From Candidatus Eremiobacteraceae bacterium (GTDB lineage: Bacteria > Vulcanimicrobiota > Vulcanimicrobiia > Eremiobacterales > Eremiobacteraceae): 48,383 nt of DNA. Where the stretch lies: contig DASTCX010000038.1 of the NCBI GenBank assembly GCA_035710745.1, forward strand, positions 1 to 48,383, written 5' to 3'. Positions 8,161 to 15,687 of this stretch are shown here, piece after piece (the first letter of the stretch is position 1; each line of letters opens with the position of its first letter). The position numbers and the translations under genes were made by a program. The notes below the pieces were generated by a model. It was not told where the DNA came from, did no database searches, and was given only the letters and a program-made list of their open reading frames with translations.

Positions 8161-8236
8161 AGCGGTCGAGCTTCAGCTCGACCGGAGACGAGCTCGCCTG
8201 AAAGGCCGCGGCGGTCGAGCTAAAGCTCGACCGCTA
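8161..8236. repeat. Pair of 24-bp palindromes (BIME-like)
   Basis: Two copies of the genome palindrome, GCGGTCGAGC-TTCA-GCTCGACCGG (8162-8185) and GCGGTCGAGCTAAAGCTCGACCGC (8211-8234), are separated by 25 nt. The outer flanks GTAGCGG and CCGCTAC are also complementary, so the whole block can fold as one long hairpin or two small ones. It lies between convergent genes. Confidence 0.85.
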
Positions 8237-8241
8237 CATCC

Positions 8242-9624
8242 TCAACCTTTTGCTTTTCCGATCGCGTCGGCGACCATCGCGTCTTGCGTCGCCGGATCTT
8301 TCCACCGCGCCTGGGCGTCTTTCGACAGCTGGTCGATCGGGTCGTAGTAGAGGAACCACTCGCCGGGCTTCACGCTCGGTGCGCTGTAAACGGCGATGCC
8401 GTTCTCGCGATCGTAGTAGTCGAACGAGTGGAGATCGCGCTTGCCGCCTCCGCCGGGTGCGTCGCACAGGAAGAGCGGCGTGTTGTAGCCGGCCGTCGAC
8501 CCGCGGACGAACTTCTCGATGTCGATCGCCGTCTGGATCGTCGTGCGCAGGTCTTCGACGCCCTTGACCATATCGTGCATGTACACGTAGTACGGATGGA
8601 CGTTGAGGTATCCGAGGCGCTTGACGAGCAGCCGCATCGTCTCTTTGTCATCGTTGACGCCGCGGATGAGCACCGACTGGTTGCGCACGAAGACGCCGCG
8701 CTCGAAGAGCAACCGCATCGCCTTCTCCGTGATCCACGTGATCTCGTTCGGGCTGTTGAAGTGCGTGTGGAGGACGACGTCCTTGCCCATCGTCCGTCCG
8801 CGGTCGACGACCGATATCAGCGCCTCGGTCCACGCATGGTCGGTGAGGATCTTGCTCGGCAGAATCGCCGGGCCTTTCGTCGCGAAGCGCATGCGCCGGA
8901 CGTTCGGGATGTCGAGCAGTGCGTCACCGATGCGCTTAAGGCTCTTCGCCGGCAGTTGGTACGTGTCGCCGCCGGAGATGACGATGTCCTGCAGCTCCGG
9001 CCGGGATGCGATGTAGTCGAACGCGTCTTGCCAGCGTTTTGGGTCGGTCGCGAGCTCCGCCTTTTCGACGACGTCGGTATCGCCGCCGATCGCATACGAG
9101 CGCGTGCAGAACCGGCAGTACACCGGGCAGACGTTCGTCGGCAAGAAGAGCGCTTTGTCGACGTAGCGATGGGTGAGGCCGGGCATCGGCGAGTCTTCGA
9201 GCTCGTGGAGCGAATCGAGAGACAGCTTAGGGTGATCGGGCAGCAGCCGCGACGCGAGCGGTATGAACTGCGTGCGGATGGGATCTTCATACGGATTGGC
9301 CCAGTCGATGAGCGCCATCGCATACGGCGACACGCGGACATTCATCGGCGCGCGATGGAAGCCGGTGCGGAGATCTTCAAGGAACTTGGGCGAGACGAGA
9401 TCTTGGACCGTATTGGCGAGCTCGTCGACCGTTTTCACCGAGTTGCGATACTGCCAGACGTGGTCCAGAAACGTCGGCTCGTCGATGTCTTTGTAAGCCG
9501 GTATCTTGCGCCAGAACTCTCCTTGCAGCAGCCGTTCGTGCTCGAGCGCCGACGGATCAGCCGGCGGTTTCACATGTCGGTGCGGTTCGGGCGCGTGGAT
9601 CTTCGAGATGTCGCTGATGGCCAT
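8242..9624 (-). CDS. kamA: Lysine 2,3-aminomutase family radical SAM enzyme, 460 aa
   Basis: The family interconverts L-alpha-lysine and L-beta-lysine using S-adenosylmethionine, a 4Fe-4S cluster and PLP. The cluster motif C166-x3-C170-x2-C173 (CPVYCRFC) is intact. The PLP-binding segment PGGGGK is present, with K395 the expected Schiff-base lysine, and ISGGDTY marks the SAM-binding strand. Length fits LAM (about 420-470) and is longer than EpmB-type EF-P mutases. The start ATG at 9622-9624 has a GAGGAAG Shine-Dalgarno; the open frame runs 39 codons further but reads as low-complexity Arg/Pro. It lies 43 nt after an Lrp-type regulator. No beta-lysine acetyltransferase (ablB) or lysine-fermentation gene is adjacent. 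A related aminomutase specificity, such as glutamate, cannot be excluded. Confidence 0.9.
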   Translation of the reverse strand: MAISDISKIHAPEPHRHVKPPADPSALEHERLLQGEFWRKIPAYKDIDEPTFLDHVWQYRNSVKTVDELANTVQDLVSPKFLEDLRTGFHRAPMNVRVSPYAMALIDWANPYEDPIRTQFIPLASRLLPDHPKLSLDSLHELEDSPMPGLTHRYVDKALFLPTNVCPVYCRFCTRSYAIGGDTDVVEKAELATDPKRWQDAFDYIASRPELQDIVISGGDTYQLPAKSLKRIGDALLDIPNVRRMRFATKGPAILPSKILTDHAWTEALISVVDRGRTMGKDVVLHTHFNSPNEITWITEKAMRLLFERGVFVRNQSVLIRGVNDDKETMRLLVKRLGYLNVHPYYVYMHDMVKGVEDLRTTIQTAIDIEKFVRGSTAGYNTPLFLCDAPGGGGKRDLHSFDYYDRENGIAVYSAPSVKPGEWFLYYDPIDQLSKDAQARWKDPATQDAMVADAIGKAKG

Positions 9625-9667
9625 TGGCTTCCTCGTCGGTCGATGCGAAAATGCGAGATGCGTGCGG

Positions 9668-10183
9668 TCAGGAGCGTCCGGCGACGACGCTGCGCAGCCG
9701 CCTGGGTGCGGCGCCTTGGTGGTCGAGCGCGATGCCGCCACGTTCGAAGGGCGTCGAGAGCACGATGGTCGTCTTCGTGCGGATCATGCCGGGGATCGCC
9801 TTGGCGCGCGCGAGAAATTCGTCGAGGTGCTCGGTATTGCGCGTGACGACCTTGAGGACGTACGTCTCCTCACCCGCGACGCTGTGGATCTCGCACACTT
9901 CGGGAAGCTTCGATACGTTGTTCGTGAACTCGTCGTACCCGGTCTCGCTCGATGTGTAGCAGCTGACGAAGGCGGTGAGCCCGCGCCCGAGCTGGCGGCC
10001 GTCGAGCTGCGCGCTATACCGGCGTATGAAGCCGCGGGCTTCGAGGCGCTTGACCCGATCGTGAACCGAGGGCGCTTTTAGGCCGACGAGCGCGCCGAGT
10101 TCGGCGTAAGTCGAACGGGCGTTGCGTTGGAGCGCTTCGAGCAGTCCGATATCGAGCTCGTCAAGGGCTGTGCGGTCGATCAT
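9668..10183 (-). CDS. Lrp/AsnC family transcriptional regulator, 171 aa
   Basis: N-terminal winged helix-turn-helix (about 6-65): LDELDIGLLEALQRNARSTY, then the recognition helix SVHDRVKRLEARGFI. The C-terminal RAM ligand-binding domain (about 70-145) includes the effector-loop segment SVAGEETYVLKV. These regulators bind DNA as dimers or octamers and respond to amino acids. Because it precedes kamA on the same strand at 43 nt, lysine or beta-lysine is the likely effector; this is inference from context. The C-terminus has about 20 extra Arg/Ala-rich residues beyond the RAM domain. Confidence 0.92.
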   Translation of the reverse strand: MIDRTALDELDIGLLEALQRNARSTYAELGALVGLKAPSVHDRVKRLEARGFIRRYSAQLDGRQLGRGLTAFVSCYTSSETGYDEFTNNVSKLPEVCEIHSVAGEETYVLKVVTRNTEHLDEFLARAKAIPGMIRTKTTIVLSTPFERGGIALDHQGAAPRRLRSVVAGRS

Positions 10184-10256
10184 AAGGCCAATTCCGATCT
10201 AAGCTCACGATTTGTTCGGTGGCCTTACTATACCATGGAATGAACGTTAGGTTCAA
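10184..10256 (-). promoter_or_regulatory. Promoter and inverted-repeat operator candidate of the lrp-kamA operon
   Basis: Reading the minus strand, TTGAAC (10251-10256) and TATAGT (10227-10232) are separated by 18 nt, a plausible sigma-70 promoter pointing into the regulator. Just downstream, arms AAGGCCA (10184-10190) and TGGCCTT (10220-10226) form a perfect 7-bp inverted repeat. It would suit dimeric autoregulation. The -35 overlaps the stop region of the upstream sulfotransferase gene. Confidence 0.5.
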
Positions 10257-11245
10257 GATGGCTGGGGGCTAACCATATTCTCCCGGGACGCCAGCTCCGA
10301 GCGCCAGGTGATGCCCAGGGGCGGCCGCACGAGCTTCGGCATCGGGCTGTCGTCGTAGACATGTGAGAGGCCGAACGCTTCGAGGATGTCGAGTCCGCGG
10401 CGCACCTGGACCGGCGATATCGAAGCCTGCCAAGCACCCGTGACGCGGGATGAGCCGGACGACCAAGCCGTCGTCAGGGTCGACTTTGAGAGGGTCGTGT
10501 GCGACGGCTTTTTCACGAAGTCGGCGACGCGCCGATCGAACGGCCGCCCGATGTGCGCGAAAATCTCCGGCAACACGGCGAGCGGTTGGGCGGCGAGCTG
10601 CTCGTAGAACACGACGCCGAGTTCGCCCGGCTTGAACTGCGAGAGCGGGATGCCGATCTCGACACACCATGCCGCGACGTGCCGCTCGAACGGCGTCTGG
10701 CATCCTCGCATCAAGTCGGCGAACGGCGCAAGGTAGTCTTCGACGAGCTGCGGCTGCGAGAGGAACGAGGCTTCGAGGTCGACGTCGGCGCCGGTCTTCG
10801 CCCGCGACGCGGCGATGGCGAACGGATGACGGACGATGAGGACGAGCGGCATTCCCGGGAACTGTTCGTAGAGCCAGCGCAGGAACAGGTTCACACGGAT
10901 ATCTTTGATGATGCGCCGAGCGCATATCACCTTGCGGTTGTGTTGGTCGACGAACCATTCGCGGACGAGCCCCGTGACGATCGCGCGAGCCGGGGCGAGG
11001 TAGATGCGGCGCGTGTCGTCGGGCCGTAAATAAGTGTGATCGCCGAAATTCACCGACATCGCGACGCGCATCGGATCGAACGGCTCGAACATGAAGCGGC
11101 TGTCGTTGCGGAAGTTGAGCAGCTGCGCGAGCCAGGTCGTGCCGCTACGGCCCATGCCGGCGACGAATGTCGCGCGGCGCGGGTCGTTGTCGTGATCGAT
11201 GTAGTAGCGGACTTGGATGTTGCGGATCGCAGGTCCGAAGAGCAT
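10253..11245 (-). CDS. Sulfotransferase family protein, 330 aa
   Basis: Sulfotransferases move a sulfuryl group from PAPS to an alcohol or amine acceptor. The 5'-phosphosulfate loop is clear at about residues 30-38 (GMGRSGTTW, a P-loop-like motif). A second motif, LIVRHPFAIAASR, fits the 3'-phosphate-binding R...S segment. Length (330) is normal for the family. The acceptor substrate cannot be read. The ATG at 11243-11245 follows a weak purine stretch. It lies between the two-domain cupredoxin gene (73 nt, with a palindromic repeat in the gap) and the lrp promoter, so it is probably a single transcription unit. Confidence 0.85.
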   Translation of the reverse strand: MLFGPAIRNIQVRYYIDHDNDPRRATFVAGMGRSGTTWLAQLLNFRNDSRFMFEPFDPMRVAMSVNFGDHTYLRPDDTRRIYLAPARAIVTGLVREWFVDQHNRKVICARRIIKDIRVNLFLRWLYEQFPGMPLVLIVRHPFAIAASRAKTGADVDLEASFLSQPQLVEDYLAPFADLMRGCQTPFERHVAAWCVEIGIPLSQFKPGELGVVFYEQLAAQPLAVLPEIFAHIGRPFDRRVADFVKKPSHTTLSKSTLTTAWSSGSSRVTGAWQASISPVQVRRGLDILEAFGLSHVYDDSPMPKLVRPPLGITWRSELASRENMVSPQPS

Positions 11246-11267
11246 GCGGGCCTACTACTCTATAAAT

Positions 11268-11298
11268 GGAGCGGTCGACCTTTACGATCGACCGCTCC
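11268..11298. repeat. Palindromic intergenic repeat
   Basis: GGAGCGGTCGA-CCTTTACGA-TCGACCGCTCC, a near-perfect 31-bp palindrome of the GCGGTCGA/TCGACCGC family. It lies between the cupredoxin stop and the sulfotransferase start. Confidence 0.85.
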
Positions 11299-11318
11299 GC
11301 CTCTTCCGACCTACGCGG

Positions 11319-12320
11319 TCACTTGACAGTGACGGTCGCGAGCATGCCGAGGGCGTCGTGGACGAGGCAGTAGTACGTGAAGGTGCCTTTCACCGTGAAC
11401 TTCAGGCTGAAGCTCTGTCCGGGGAAGAGCGGTCCGGAGTTCACGAGGTGGCTGCCGTCGTACGTGTTGCCGCCGGATGGAGGAGCGAACGGATTCTTGT
11501 CGGGCGGCGGCGTGTGACCGGGTCTTGGCACCGTGATCGTGTGCGGCTCGTTGTTGGACTCGTTTACCCACGTCAGCGTCGTGCCCACCGGGATGGTGAC
11601 CGAGTCGTGGATGACGTCTGTATCGAGGAAACGCAGCACCGTCGGGTTTACCGGAGGTCCGCTCGCGAGGCCCGGTGCGATGCCTGCCGCGAGAGTCGTG
11701 CCGCCGTGCGCGAACGGGAATTGGTCGAGCGAGCCGATCGCCGCGTCGAGCTCATGCCTGCTCGAGATCGCGCCTTGCTGATCGTAGTAGCTCTGCGTAT
11801 GCGGATAGACCGCGCCCTTGTTCTGCACGATGACGACGCCGGCCATCTCAGGATCGTGGAAGAGGCACTCGTACGGATACGTTCCCGGCTTCGTGAATTT
11901 GAGCGTGTACTGTTGTCCGGGGAACAGGATCCCCGAGCTCGTGTAGATGTTGCCGTCATACGTGTCGCCGCCGTAGCGCTTGGTTATCGGAATGAACGGC
12001 TGCGTCCGCTTTCCGAAAAACGTCACCGTGTGCTCGTTGCCGCCGACGGTCCACGTGATCGTATCGCCTTGATCGATCGTTATCGAATTCGAGAAGAAAT
12101 TAAGCGCTTGAAAAGCTTGGTCGTGCAGGTTCGCGCCCACCGCCACCTGCCAGTTTTGGCCGGTGTTCGGGTTGAGAGACTTGCCAGGCTGCATGAGCGC
12201 CGGCCCCGGCCCGCCAGGGTTGGCCGGCAATCCAGTCGAGCCGCTGCACGCAGCAAGACTGCCGATGATCGCTATCACGAGCATGGCGAACGGGAATAAA
12301 CTTCGATTTCGAATGCTCAC
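11319..12320 (-). CDS. Lipoprotein with two cupredoxin (plastocyanin-like) domains, 333 aa
   Basis: A lipobox (LAAC, Cys-25) predicts lipid anchoring outside the inner membrane. Two blue-copper folds follow. In domain 1 the ligands are H97 and C152-x2-H155-x3-M159. In domain 2 they are H260 and C318-x2-H321-x4-M326. Both sets are complete, so each domain should bind a type-1 copper. The same internal motifs (YDGNIYTSSGILFPGQ and YDGSHLVNSGPLFPGQ) show the domains arose by duplication. Likely role: extracytoplasmic electron transfer, partner unknown. The start is GTG at 12318-12320, with GGAGG at 7-nt spacing. Confidence 0.88.
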   Translation of the reverse strand: MSIRNRSLFPFAMLVIAIIGSLAACSGSTGLPANPGGPGPALMQPGKSLNPNTGQNWQVAVGANLHDQAFQALNFFSNSITIDQGDTITWTVGGNEHTVTFFGKRTQPFIPITKRYGGDTYDGNIYTSSGILFPGQQYTLKFTKPGTYPYECLFHDPEMAGVVIVQNKGAVYPHTQSYYDQQGAISSRHELDAAIGSLDQFPFAHGGTTLAAGIAPGLASGPPVNPTVLRFLDTDVIHDSVTIPVGTTLTWVNESNNEPHTITVPRPGHTPPPDKNPFAPPSGGNTYDGSHLVNSGPLFPGQSFSLKFTVKGTFTYYCLVHDALGMLATVTVK

Positions 12321-12559
12321 CGACGTACCTCCATCAAGCTTGTAGAGAGCGTGTACGTGAAATGATGAATCCGAATCCGCGGTGTCTCCAGCGTCAGGCT
12401 ATGCCGATTATGCTAGACTTGGCGCCGCCGAGCCGCAATAGGCACTTCGACCCTAGACCATTTCGCAAGGCGCGAGTGAGCCTCGTCACACCTCCCGCGT
12501 GCCGGTAATGGATGGGCGTCGGCCCGTGGTCATATGGGCGAGGATTGAAGAATATCGTC

Positions 12560-13009
12560 GTGAGCAAAAGCCAATCGTTCGCCGACCCCTTGCTGAAGCT
12601 CGTTCGTGCCGTCACGTCGTCGACGTCGTCGTCTGCGCGTCAGCCGCGCCGCGCGCCACGCCTGCCCGTCAAAGTCACCGCGCAGCTTCATATCGCGAAG
12701 CAACCGCCGGTCTCCGTCATGTTGAAAAACATCTCGGTCGGCGGTGCGAGCATGACGAGCCACGTCCGCCTCCGCGTCAACGATCGCGTGATCCTCAAAG
12801 TACAACTGGCATCGGAGCTCCGCGTCGAGATCCCGGCTCGGGTCGTCCACACCGGCGCGCGGAACAGCGACTTCAAGTGCCAGTACGGCCTCAAGTTCAC
12901 CGGCATGGCGCAGCGCGACTACGACAAGCTCGCGAGCTTCATCCACGATCCTAAGAACGGCTGGCAATTCGACGCGCCGCCGCCGCCCTGGAGTCCCGAC
13001 GCGGCCTGA
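12560..13009 (+). CDS. PilZ domain protein, 149 aa
   Basis: PilZ domains bind c-di-GMP. The signature is present: an RRAPR box (RxxxR) at about residue 30, followed by NISVGGASM (the [D/N]xSxxG motif) at about 60. A beta-barrel region follows up to KFTGMAQRDY. It is a single-domain protein with a Pro-rich tail. The GTG at 12560 is chosen because GAAG lies 9 nt upstream; an ATG at 12512 is in frame but has no Shine-Dalgarno. It is a possible receiver for the two GGDEF-EAL enzymes in this window, although they are not adjacent. The 190 bases upstream, shared divergently with the cupredoxin gene, hold no other gene I can support. Confidence 0.85.
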   Translation: MSKSQSFADPLLKLVRAVTSSTSSSARQPRRAPRLPVKVTAQLHIAKQPPVSVMLKNISVGGASMTSHVRLRVNDRVILKVQLASELRVEIPARVVHTGARNSDFKCQYGLKFTGMAQRDYDKLASFIHDPKNGWQFDAPPPPWSPDAA

Positions 13010-13060
13010 CCTTCGTACTTCAGGAACGAACGCGGCTGCGGCCTCGCATTTTGAAAGGGA

Positions 13061-13085
13061 GCGGTCGAGATTCATCTCGACCGCC
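13061..13085. repeat. Palindromic intergenic repeat
   Basis: GCGGTCGAGA-TTCA-TCTCGACCGC, a perfect 10-bp stem with a 4-nt loop, between convergent genes. It belongs to the same family as the copies at 8161 and 31531, and could stop transcription from both sides. Confidence 0.85.
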
Positions 13086-13091
13086 GCGGCG

Positions 13092-13805
13092 TTACCTCGG
13101 GCGGACGGCGACGAATACGTCGCGGCCCCACTTGTCGCGAACGATCGTCGGCTCAAATCCTGTTTCGCGCAGCCATACCGTCCATTCGTCACGGCCGAAG
13201 AGCCCGTGGATGTGGCGTTCGTGTACGACGACGCGCGTGCCGTTGCGATCGCGCAGCAAGATCGCATAGTCGGTGACGCACGTCGAGTCGGTCGGGTCGG
13301 GATCATCATGCCACTCGATGTAGCGTAGTGCGCGGTCGCCATCGTCGTGGCCGCCCATGTCGGCGGATTTCTCGAAGGTTTCGCGGACATGGTCGGGGAC
13401 GAACAGAGAGACGCCACCCGGCTTCGTGTGCTCCCACGCTGTGCGCATTGCGGCTTTCAGATCCGCCTCGCTCGTCATGTAGCAGATCGCGTCGTGGACG
13501 AATACCGCATCGAACGCCCGGCCTAACCGAAGCGTGCGCATGTCGCCCTCGACATGTTCGCACTCAGGATTGATGAAGCGGCTGACGTCGAGCATCCCAG
13601 GCGCGATGTCGACGAGCGTCATCGAGCACGAAGCCTTCATGAACGAGGCGTTGTTCCCGCCGCCGCTACCCAACTCGAGCATCGTGCGCGGCGCGGGCGA
13701 AATCGTACGATCGAACAGGCTGCTGAAGAACGCCGCTTCTTCCTCATAGTCCGAAGGCTGCGAGAAAAGCGGCCACCACGGCGCGAGTTCATCGTATATC
13801 TTCAC
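13092..13805 (-). CDS. SAM-dependent methyltransferase, class I, 237 aa
   Basis: Rossmann-type methyltransferase. Motif I is MLELGSGGGNNA at about residue 42, the acidic motif II follows at LVDIAPGML, and the post-motif is FDAVFVHDAICYM. It opens with YDELAPWWPLFSQP, as in many small-molecule methyltransferases of the Methyltransf_25 group. The acceptor is unknown. The gene begins 4 nt after the stop of the beta-propeller lipoprotein gene on the same strand, so the two are probably co-transcribed. Confidence 0.88.
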   Translation of the reverse strand: MKIYDELAPWWPLFSQPSDYEEEAAFFSSLFDRTISPAPRTMLELGSGGGNNASFMKASCSMTLVDIAPGMLDVSRFINPECEHVEGDMRTLRLGRAFDAVFVHDAICYMTSEADLKAAMRTAWEHTKPGGVSLFVPDHVRETFEKSADMGGHDDGDRALRYIEWHDDPDPTDSTCVTDYAILLRDRNGTRVVVHERHIHGLFGRDEWTVWLRETGFEPTIVRDKWGRDVFVAVRPR

Positions 13806-13809
13806 GTTG

Positions 13810-15120
13810 TCACTTCACCGTGACCGGAATCGTGGTGCTGTTGCCTTTTTTGTCAGCGATCGTCAACATGCAGGTGCCATCTGATATCGCCACGACCGTG
13901 AATGTGTCAAGCGTCTTACCTTTGGTCACGTCGACGATCCCGTCGTCCGAGCTTTGCACTTTCCACTTCCCGGAGTACTTCTTCTCCGAGACCGTGATCT
14001 TCTGCGATGCGCCTGGTGCAGCGAGCGTCACCGACGCAGGCGTGACATCGATCTTCGATGCCAAGCGCACGAAGACCGCACCCTTACCGTTGAGCGACCC
14101 GCCAAACCACACGTCGCCGTTCGGCGTCACCGTCAGCGCTGTCGCGCGTGCAGTCGGTCCGCCCGGCAACGGGATCGTCGAGATTTGGCCGTCAAGTGCG
14201 ATCTCACCAAACGACGGAGTGCTATCGATAGTGAAGTCGAGCTTATCAGGCCCATCTGCGACGATGTCCCTAGGATTGCCGCGCACCGCGAAGGCCGTCA
14301 TCGATCCAGACGGCGTCACCCTGAGGATGTGACCATCGCGTTGCGCATCGTTAACGACGACCCACACATTACCGTCACCGCCGACCGTGAGCCGGAACGG
14401 AAGCCCCGATGTGTCGCGTACCGGATACTCGGTGATCGCGCCAGCCGGCGAGACCTTGCCGATGATGCCCCTGACTTGCGCCGATCTCGGCGGCGAATCG
14501 AACCCGCAAAACCAGACGTCGCCGCCCGGACCTGCTGCGATCGCTTCGCCTGCGTTCATGAGGTGCGGCTGATACTCGGTCGCGACACCGGTCGACGTGA
14601 TCTTCCCGATAGCGCCACCATCGCGAGCGACGAACCACAAGTTCCGGTCGGGCCCCAAGGCGAGACCGATCGCGTCCTTGTCCGGCCCGCCGATCGAAAA
14701 CTCCCTTATCGGTCCATCGGGCATCCGGATCTCGCCGATCTTCCCGAACCATTCGGATACCCACATGTCCCCCTTCGGCCCGGCAGCCACTGCGACCGCA
14801 CCCGCTATCTTACTCGGCATAGAGATCGTGTCGTACGAGCCGTCAAAGGCGACGCGCAGTACCGGCGCATCTACTCCGCCCGGTATCAGCCAGACGTGCG
14901 TTGAGAATCCGGCCGCGATGGCGAAAACCGGTTCGTCACCGAGCGAAGTGAACACGGCCCAACCTGGATACTCCGCGCTCGCCTGGACGGCGCGCGGTGC
15001 GGCCGATTTTTCGCGGCTGCGACCGGCGGGCGTCGATGATTTCGAGCAAGCGACAAGGCACGATGCCATCGCGACTATCGCGATTGTAATGTGGAGAGGT
15101 GATCTTTTCACGCTGTTCAT
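13810..15120 (-). CDS. Virginiamycin B lyase-like beta-propeller lipoprotein, 436 aa
   Basis: A signal peptide with a lipobox (LVAC) near residue 20 predicts a lipoprotein. Residues about 45-340 are Vgb/SMP-30-like propeller blades, recognisable by repeated GPDRNLWF, GPGGDVWF, GGDGNVWV and TPNGDVWF strands, each followed by IGKI/ITEY motifs. The C-terminal 90 residues (after ASKIDVTP) form an Ig-like domain. Such proteins are often annotated as streptogramin lyases, but most are of unknown function. The ATG at 15118-15120 is chosen because the signal peptide starts there; upstream in-frame codons read as Arg/Ser noise overlapping the DUF2784 gene. No strong Shine-Dalgarno is visible, which fits coupling with that upstream gene (8-nt gap). 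Confidence 0.85.
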   Translation of the reverse strand: MNSVKRSPLHITIAIVAMASCLVACSKSSTPAGRSREKSAAPRAVQASAEYPGWAVFTSLGDEPVFAIAAGFSTHVWLIPGGVDAPVLRVAFDGSYDTISMPSKIAGAVAVAAGPKGDMWVSEWFGKIGEIRMPDGPIREFSIGGPDKDAIGLALGPDRNLWFVARDGGAIGKITSTGVATEYQPHLMNAGEAIAAGPGGDVWFCGFDSPPRSAQVRGIIGKVSPAGAITEYPVRDTSGLPFRLTVGGDGNVWVVVNDAQRDGHILRVTPSGSMTAFAVRGNPRDIVADGPDKLDFTIDSTPSFGEIALDGQISTIPLPGGPTARATALTVTPNGDVWFGGSLNGKGAVFVRLASKIDVTPASVTLAAPGASQKITVSEKKYSGKWKVQSSDDGIVDVTKGKTLDTFTVVAISDGTCMLTIADKKGNSTTIPVTVK

Positions 15121-15127
15121 TATATCA

Positions 15128-15532
15128 TCAATCACGCCGAAGCCGGCGCCGTGGAACGACGTACCACATGAGGAGCGTATACGCCAGCACCACGAGATAG
15201 AGCGCGGTGAAGAACCACAGCGGCATATCCCAGTGCATAACGCGCGTGAGCACCGCCTGCGCGGCCGGCATCTGCCCTGCGGCGCGCCCGGCACGGTCGA
15301 GAAGATCGAACTCCCACACGCTGAGGAAGCACGTCTGCCCCAAGACCTTTTGTAGCGCGATGAGGATGACGATGCCGAAGTGCGCACCGCGCCACCAAAT
15401 CGAATAGACGAACGGCCATCCGAGGCGCGCACCGAGCGGTATCGCGATCATCCCGAAGACGACGAAGGACGCGATGAGCGCGTGGACCGTCAGGACGAGC
15501 TGGGCGAGGTGAAGGGCGCGATCCTCAGACAT
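15128..15532 (-). CDS. DUF2784 small membrane protein, 134 aa
   Basis: Four hydrophobic helices. The family pattern is visible: a first helix with VLTVHALIASFVVFG, then a WRGAHFGIVILIALQ helix, and TCFLSVWEFDLLDRAG, which corresponds to the CPLTxWE region of DUF2784. The C-terminal tail is basic (VVPRRRLRRD). Function is unknown. It heads a short run with the propeller lipoprotein and the methyltransferase. Confidence 0.82.
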   Translation of the reverse strand: MSEDRALHLAQLVLTVHALIASFVVFGMIAIPLGARLGWPFVYSIWWRGAHFGIVILIALQKVLGQTCFLSVWEFDLLDRAGRAAGQMPAAQAVLTRVMHWDMPLWFFTALYLVVLAYTLLMWYVVPRRRLRRD

Positions 15533-15630
15533 CCCGGACTGGCGTTCGACGGTATCCGCCCACGAGCCGCCTGTTTAGTGATACCGGTCGCACTGCCGGA
15601 CACATGGCGGGGCGTCGGGGCGGCTACAAG

Positions 15631-15656
15631 CCGATGAGAAAGGTAGCCCTCATCGG
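15631..15656 (+). other. Hairpin in the leader of the PAS-GGDEF-EAL gene
   Basis: CCGATGAG (15631-15638) pairs perfectly with CTCATCGG (15649-15656) around a 10-nt loop, AAAGGTAGCC, about 30 nt before the start codon. There is no T-run. It could be a regulatory leader hairpin. I tested it by eye against the c-di-GMP GEMM-I consensus and it does not fit. Confidence 0.35.
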
Positions 15657-15687
15657 GCACCGATTCTTCTTGCCTACGAGCCGGGGT

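Noticed and set aside
8161-8236. CRISPR array
   Set aside because: Only two palindromes with one spacer-sized gap, no further repeats and no cas genes; the same palindrome occurs singly elsewhere, so it is a REP-like family.
8284-9846. 520-aa plus-strand open frame
   Set aside because: Exactly antisense to kamA; composition is Arg/Val/Asp-rich, typical of the reverse frame of a high-GC gene.
15580-15670. c-di-GMP-I (GEMM) riboswitch before the PAS-GGDEF-EAL gene
   Set aside because: GGTAGCC and CACCGA pieces recall the 3' part of GEMM, but the strong CCGATGAG/CTCATCGG stem disrupts the required pairing and the GGGACGCAAAGCC block is absent.
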